Shown here: piece after piece, positions 31,814-33,823 of the stretch
Layout: each line of letters starts with the position of its first letter
How positions within the stretch are numbered: the stretch's first letter is position 1
Origin: Hyphomicrobiales bacterium
Lineage (GTDB): Bacteria > Pseudomonadota > Alphaproteobacteria > Rhizobiales > Xanthobacteraceae
Reading direction: 5' to 3'
DNA length: 33,823 nt
NCBI GenBank assembly: GCA_019075925.1
Contig: JAGXAC010000018.1
Span: forward strand, 1 to 33,823
Notes under the pieces: model-generated
Seen by the model: the letters and a program-made list of their open reading frames with translations, nothing else
What the model was told of the DNA's origin: nothing
Database searches by the model: none
Program-made: the position numbers and the translations under genes

Positions 31814-32841
31814 GCATCCGTGTCGGCTTTGCCAGCCGGTCGAGCCGCATCGGCATGGCGGCGAGCGCGGTGGCGCTGGTGGTGCTGGCCGCCGCACCGT
31901 TTTGGGGCGGCCGCGACGATCTCCAGTTGCTGTCGCAGATCTACACCTATGTCGCGCTGGCGAGCCTGTGGAATCTGCTCGCCGGTTATGCCGGCCTCGT
32001 TTCGGTCGGCCAGCAAGCCTATGTCGGCCTGGGCGCCTATCTTCTTTTCGGCTTCGCCATTCTCGGCGGCGTACCGCCGCTTTGGTCGATCCCGCTCGCC
32101 GGCGTCATCGCGGCACTGACCGCGATTCCGGTCGCCGCGCTGGTCTTCCGCTTGCGCGGCCACTATTTCGCGATCGGCACGTGGATTATTGCCGAGGTTT
32201 TCCGTCTGATCGCTTCGCAAGTATCCGTGCTTGGCGGCGGTTCCGGCACCAGCCTGCCGGCGCATATCGTGCTCGCCATCGCTTCGACCCGGCAGCTTCG
32301 CGATTTCCTGGTGTACTGGATCGCGCTGGCGCTGGTGGTGGTTATTTTGGCGTTGATCGTTCTGTTGCTCCGCTCGCGCTACGGGCTGGCGCTCAAGGCG
32401 ATCCGCGACAGCGAACTGGCGGCGGCCTGCAATGGCATCGACGTCCAGCGCACCAAGGTGCTGGTTTATATCTTCACCGCATTCGGCACCGCCATGGTCG
32501 GCGCGCTGATCTTCTTCCAGCGGTTGCGGGTTTCTCCGGATTCTGCTTTCAGCGTCAACGACTGGACCGCGTTCGTGATCTTCATCACCGTGATCGGCGG
32601 CATCGGGCGCATTGAAGGCCCTATTATCGGCACCGTCGTATTCTTTGCGCTTCGGCAAACACTCGCCGATCTCGGCACGATTTATTTGCTCATGCTTGGT
32701 GCGGTGGCGATCGTCGTCATGCTGGCGGCGCCGAAGGGCATCTGGGGTCTGATCGTCGAGCGCTTCGGCTGGCAGATTTTTCCGCTGGAGCGCACCGTCG
32801 TCCGCGACACCGGTAGCGCCGGCGCGGCAAAACGCGCATAA
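31810..32841 (+). CDS. livM: Liv-type ABC transporter permease (LivM), second operon
   Basis: This 343-residue permease has LLAGYAGLVSVGQQAYVGLGAYLL and FITVIGGIGRIEGPIIGTVVFF, the two LivM hallmarks, and about nine helices. ATG 31810 overlaps the livH stop; the track ORF from 31660 runs inside livH and is rejected. It is followed after 26 bases by a BKACE gene with its own good ribosome-binding site. No substrate-binding protein of this operon is inside the window. Confidence 0.92.
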   Translation: MSIRVGFASRSSRIGMAASAVALVVLAAAPFWGGRDDLQLLSQIYTYVALASLWNLLAGYAGLVSVGQQAYVGLGAYLLFGFAILGGVPPLWSIPLAGVIAALTAIPVAALVFRLRGHYFAIGTWIIAEVFRLIASQVSVLGGGSGTSLPAHIVLAIASTRQLRDFLVYWIALALVVVILALIVLLLRSRYGLALKAIRDSELAAACNGIDVQRTKVLVYIFTAFGTAMVGALIFFQRLRVSPDSAFSVNDWTAFVIFITVIGGIGRIEGPIIGTVVFFALRQTLADLGTIYLLMLGAVAIVVMLAAPKGIWGLIVERFGWQIFPLERTVVRDTGSAGAAKRA

Positions 32842-32867
32842 AACAGAGACGAAAGGGAGAACGACCG

Positions 32868-33797
32868 ATGGCGAACAAGATCATCATCAGTTGCGCGATC
32901 ACCGGCTCGATCCACACCCCGACCATGTCGGAGGCGCTGCCGATCACGCCCGATCAGATCGCCACGCAAGCGGTCGATGCCGCCAAGGCCGGCGCCGCCA
33001 TCCTGCACCTGCACGCGCGGGATCCGAAGGACGGCCGGCCGTCGCCCGACCCGGACGTGTTCAAGCAGTTCCTGCCGCGCATCAAACAGGCGACCGACGC
33101 GGTAGTGAACATCACCACCGGCGGCGCCGTCACCATGACGGTGGAGCAGCGCATCTCCGCGGCGCAGACGCTCTCGCCGGAGATGTGTTCGCTCAACATG
33201 GGATCGATGAACTTTGCGCTATATCCGATGGCGAAGCGCTACAAGAACTGGAAATACGACTGGGAGGAAGGCTACCTGTCGAATTCCGACGCCTACATCT
33301 TTCCCAATACGTTTCGCGACATCGAAAAGATCGCCAACATCCTCGGCGAGGGGCACGGCGTCAAATTCGAGCACGAATGCTACGACACCGGCCACCTGTA
33401 CAATCTCGCCCATTGCATCGACCGCGGCATGTTCAAGCCGCCGGTCTTCCTCCAACTTATTTTCGGCATTCTCGGCGGCATTGGCCCCGAACTCGACAAC
33501 CTGCTATTCATGAAACGGACCGCGGATCGCCTGTTCGGCAAGGACTATTACTGGTCGGTGCTGGCCGGCGGCCGCCATCAGATGAATTTCGCCACCAACG
33601 CCGCGATGATGGGCGGCAACATCCGCGTCGGGCTCGAGGACTCGCTCTATATCGGTCCGGGCAAGCTCGCCAAAAGCAACGCCGAACAGGTGACCAAGAT
33701 CCGCCGCATCGTCGAGGATCTCGGCTACGAGATCGCGACGCCAAGCGAAGCGCGGGCGCTGCTCGGGCTCAAGGGCGCCGATCGTGTGAAGTTTTGA
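32868..33797 (+). CDS. Beta-keto acid cleavage enzyme (BKACE, DUF849)
   Basis: This 309-residue TIM-barrel enzyme has the zinc ligands H47 and H49 (LHLHARDP) and E257 (RVGLEDSLY), with R253 and D258 in the same motif. GGRHQMNFATNAAMMGGN is also typical. BKACE enzymes condense a beta-keto acid with acetyl-CoA and split it into an acetoacetyl product and a new CoA ester; the founding member acts in lysine fermentation, and most others have different beta-keto substrates. AAAGGGAGAA lies 8 bases before ATG. It is likely the fifth gene of the second liv operon, so the transporter may import its substrate or a precursor. Confidence 0.9.
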   Translation: MANKIIISCAITGSIHTPTMSEALPITPDQIATQAVDAAKAGAAILHLHARDPKDGRPSPDPDVFKQFLPRIKQATDAVVNITTGGAVTMTVEQRISAAQTLSPEMCSLNMGSMNFALYPMAKRYKNWKYDWEEGYLSNSDAYIFPNTFRDIEKIANILGEGHGVKFEHECYDTGHLYNLAHCIDRGMFKPPVFLQLIFGILGGIGPELDNLLFMKRTADRLFGKDYYWSVLAGGRHQMNFATNAAMMGGNIRVGLEDSLYIGPGKLAKSNAEQVTKIRRIVEDLGYEIATPSEARALLGLKGADRVKF

Positions 33798-33806
33798 CGG
33801 AGCTTT

Positions 33807-33811
33807 AGGAG
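33807..33811 (+). promoter_or_regulatory. Ribosome-binding site of a following gene
   Basis: AGGAG lies 9 bases after the BKACE stop. A TTG at 33820 would be the correct distance for a start, but the window ends there, so the next gene cannot be read. Confidence 0.3.
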
Positions 33812-33823
33812 TTTGATTATTGG

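Noticed and set aside
5202-32841. Two Liv operons as a recent duplication
   Set aside because: Gene order differs (livKHMGF against livGFHM) and the ATPase signatures differ strongly, so they are distinct systems.

Overview
High-GC DNA from an alphaproteobacterium, most likely Hyphomicrobiales near Bradyrhizobium, Rhodopseudomonas or Pseudolabrys. This rests on codon use, tightly overlapping ATGA gene junctions, two Liv-type ABC operons, and a hopanoid locus (hpnB-C-D-E-shc with hpnH, ispH and hpnN). No rRNA, tRNA, CRISPR, transposase or phage gene was seen.

Layout. (1) 1-3300: edge of a membrane protein, then a GntR-controlled unit with a divergent PanB-like enzyme, a GntR/FCD regulator, a DUF6166 protein, a membrane di-iron hydroxylase and a tiny membrane protein. 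(2) 3356-5098 (-): class III nucleotide cyclase with TolB-like and TPR parts. (3) 5202-9881 (-): complete livKHMGF uptake operon, divergent from folD. (4) 10985-14115: wreck of an aromatic-acid MFS transporter, a Pht5-like protein, a VIT1/CCC1 iron or manganese transporter and a type I extradiol dioxygenase; this looks like a catabolic patch for aromatic acids. (5) 14199-15901 (-): patatin-like lipase and a small secreted protein. (6) 16086-29317: hopanoid lipid locus. (7) 29505-33797: second Liv operon (livGFHM, no binding protein in view) followed by a BKACE/DUF849 beta-keto acid cleavage enzyme.

How the genes work together. In the hopanoid block IspH (MEP pathway) and IspA make farnesyl diphosphate. 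HpnD, HpnC and HpnE turn it into squalene, Shc cyclises squalene to hopene, HpnH adds adenosine, and HpnN moves hopanoids to the outer membrane. The HpnG nucleosidase expected after HpnH is not in the window. The flanking regions look like uptake and breakdown of organic acids, with ring cleavage, C1-folate chemistry and beta-keto acid cleavage present, but no complete pathway is visible.

The most unusual points are the PanB-like enzyme whose metal-ligand positions read Cys and Gln instead of Asp and Glu, several well-formed dyads in divergent promoters, an internally deleted MFS gene, and a possible 41-codon leader ORF ending just before an hpnN start that lacks a clear Shine-Dalgarno.
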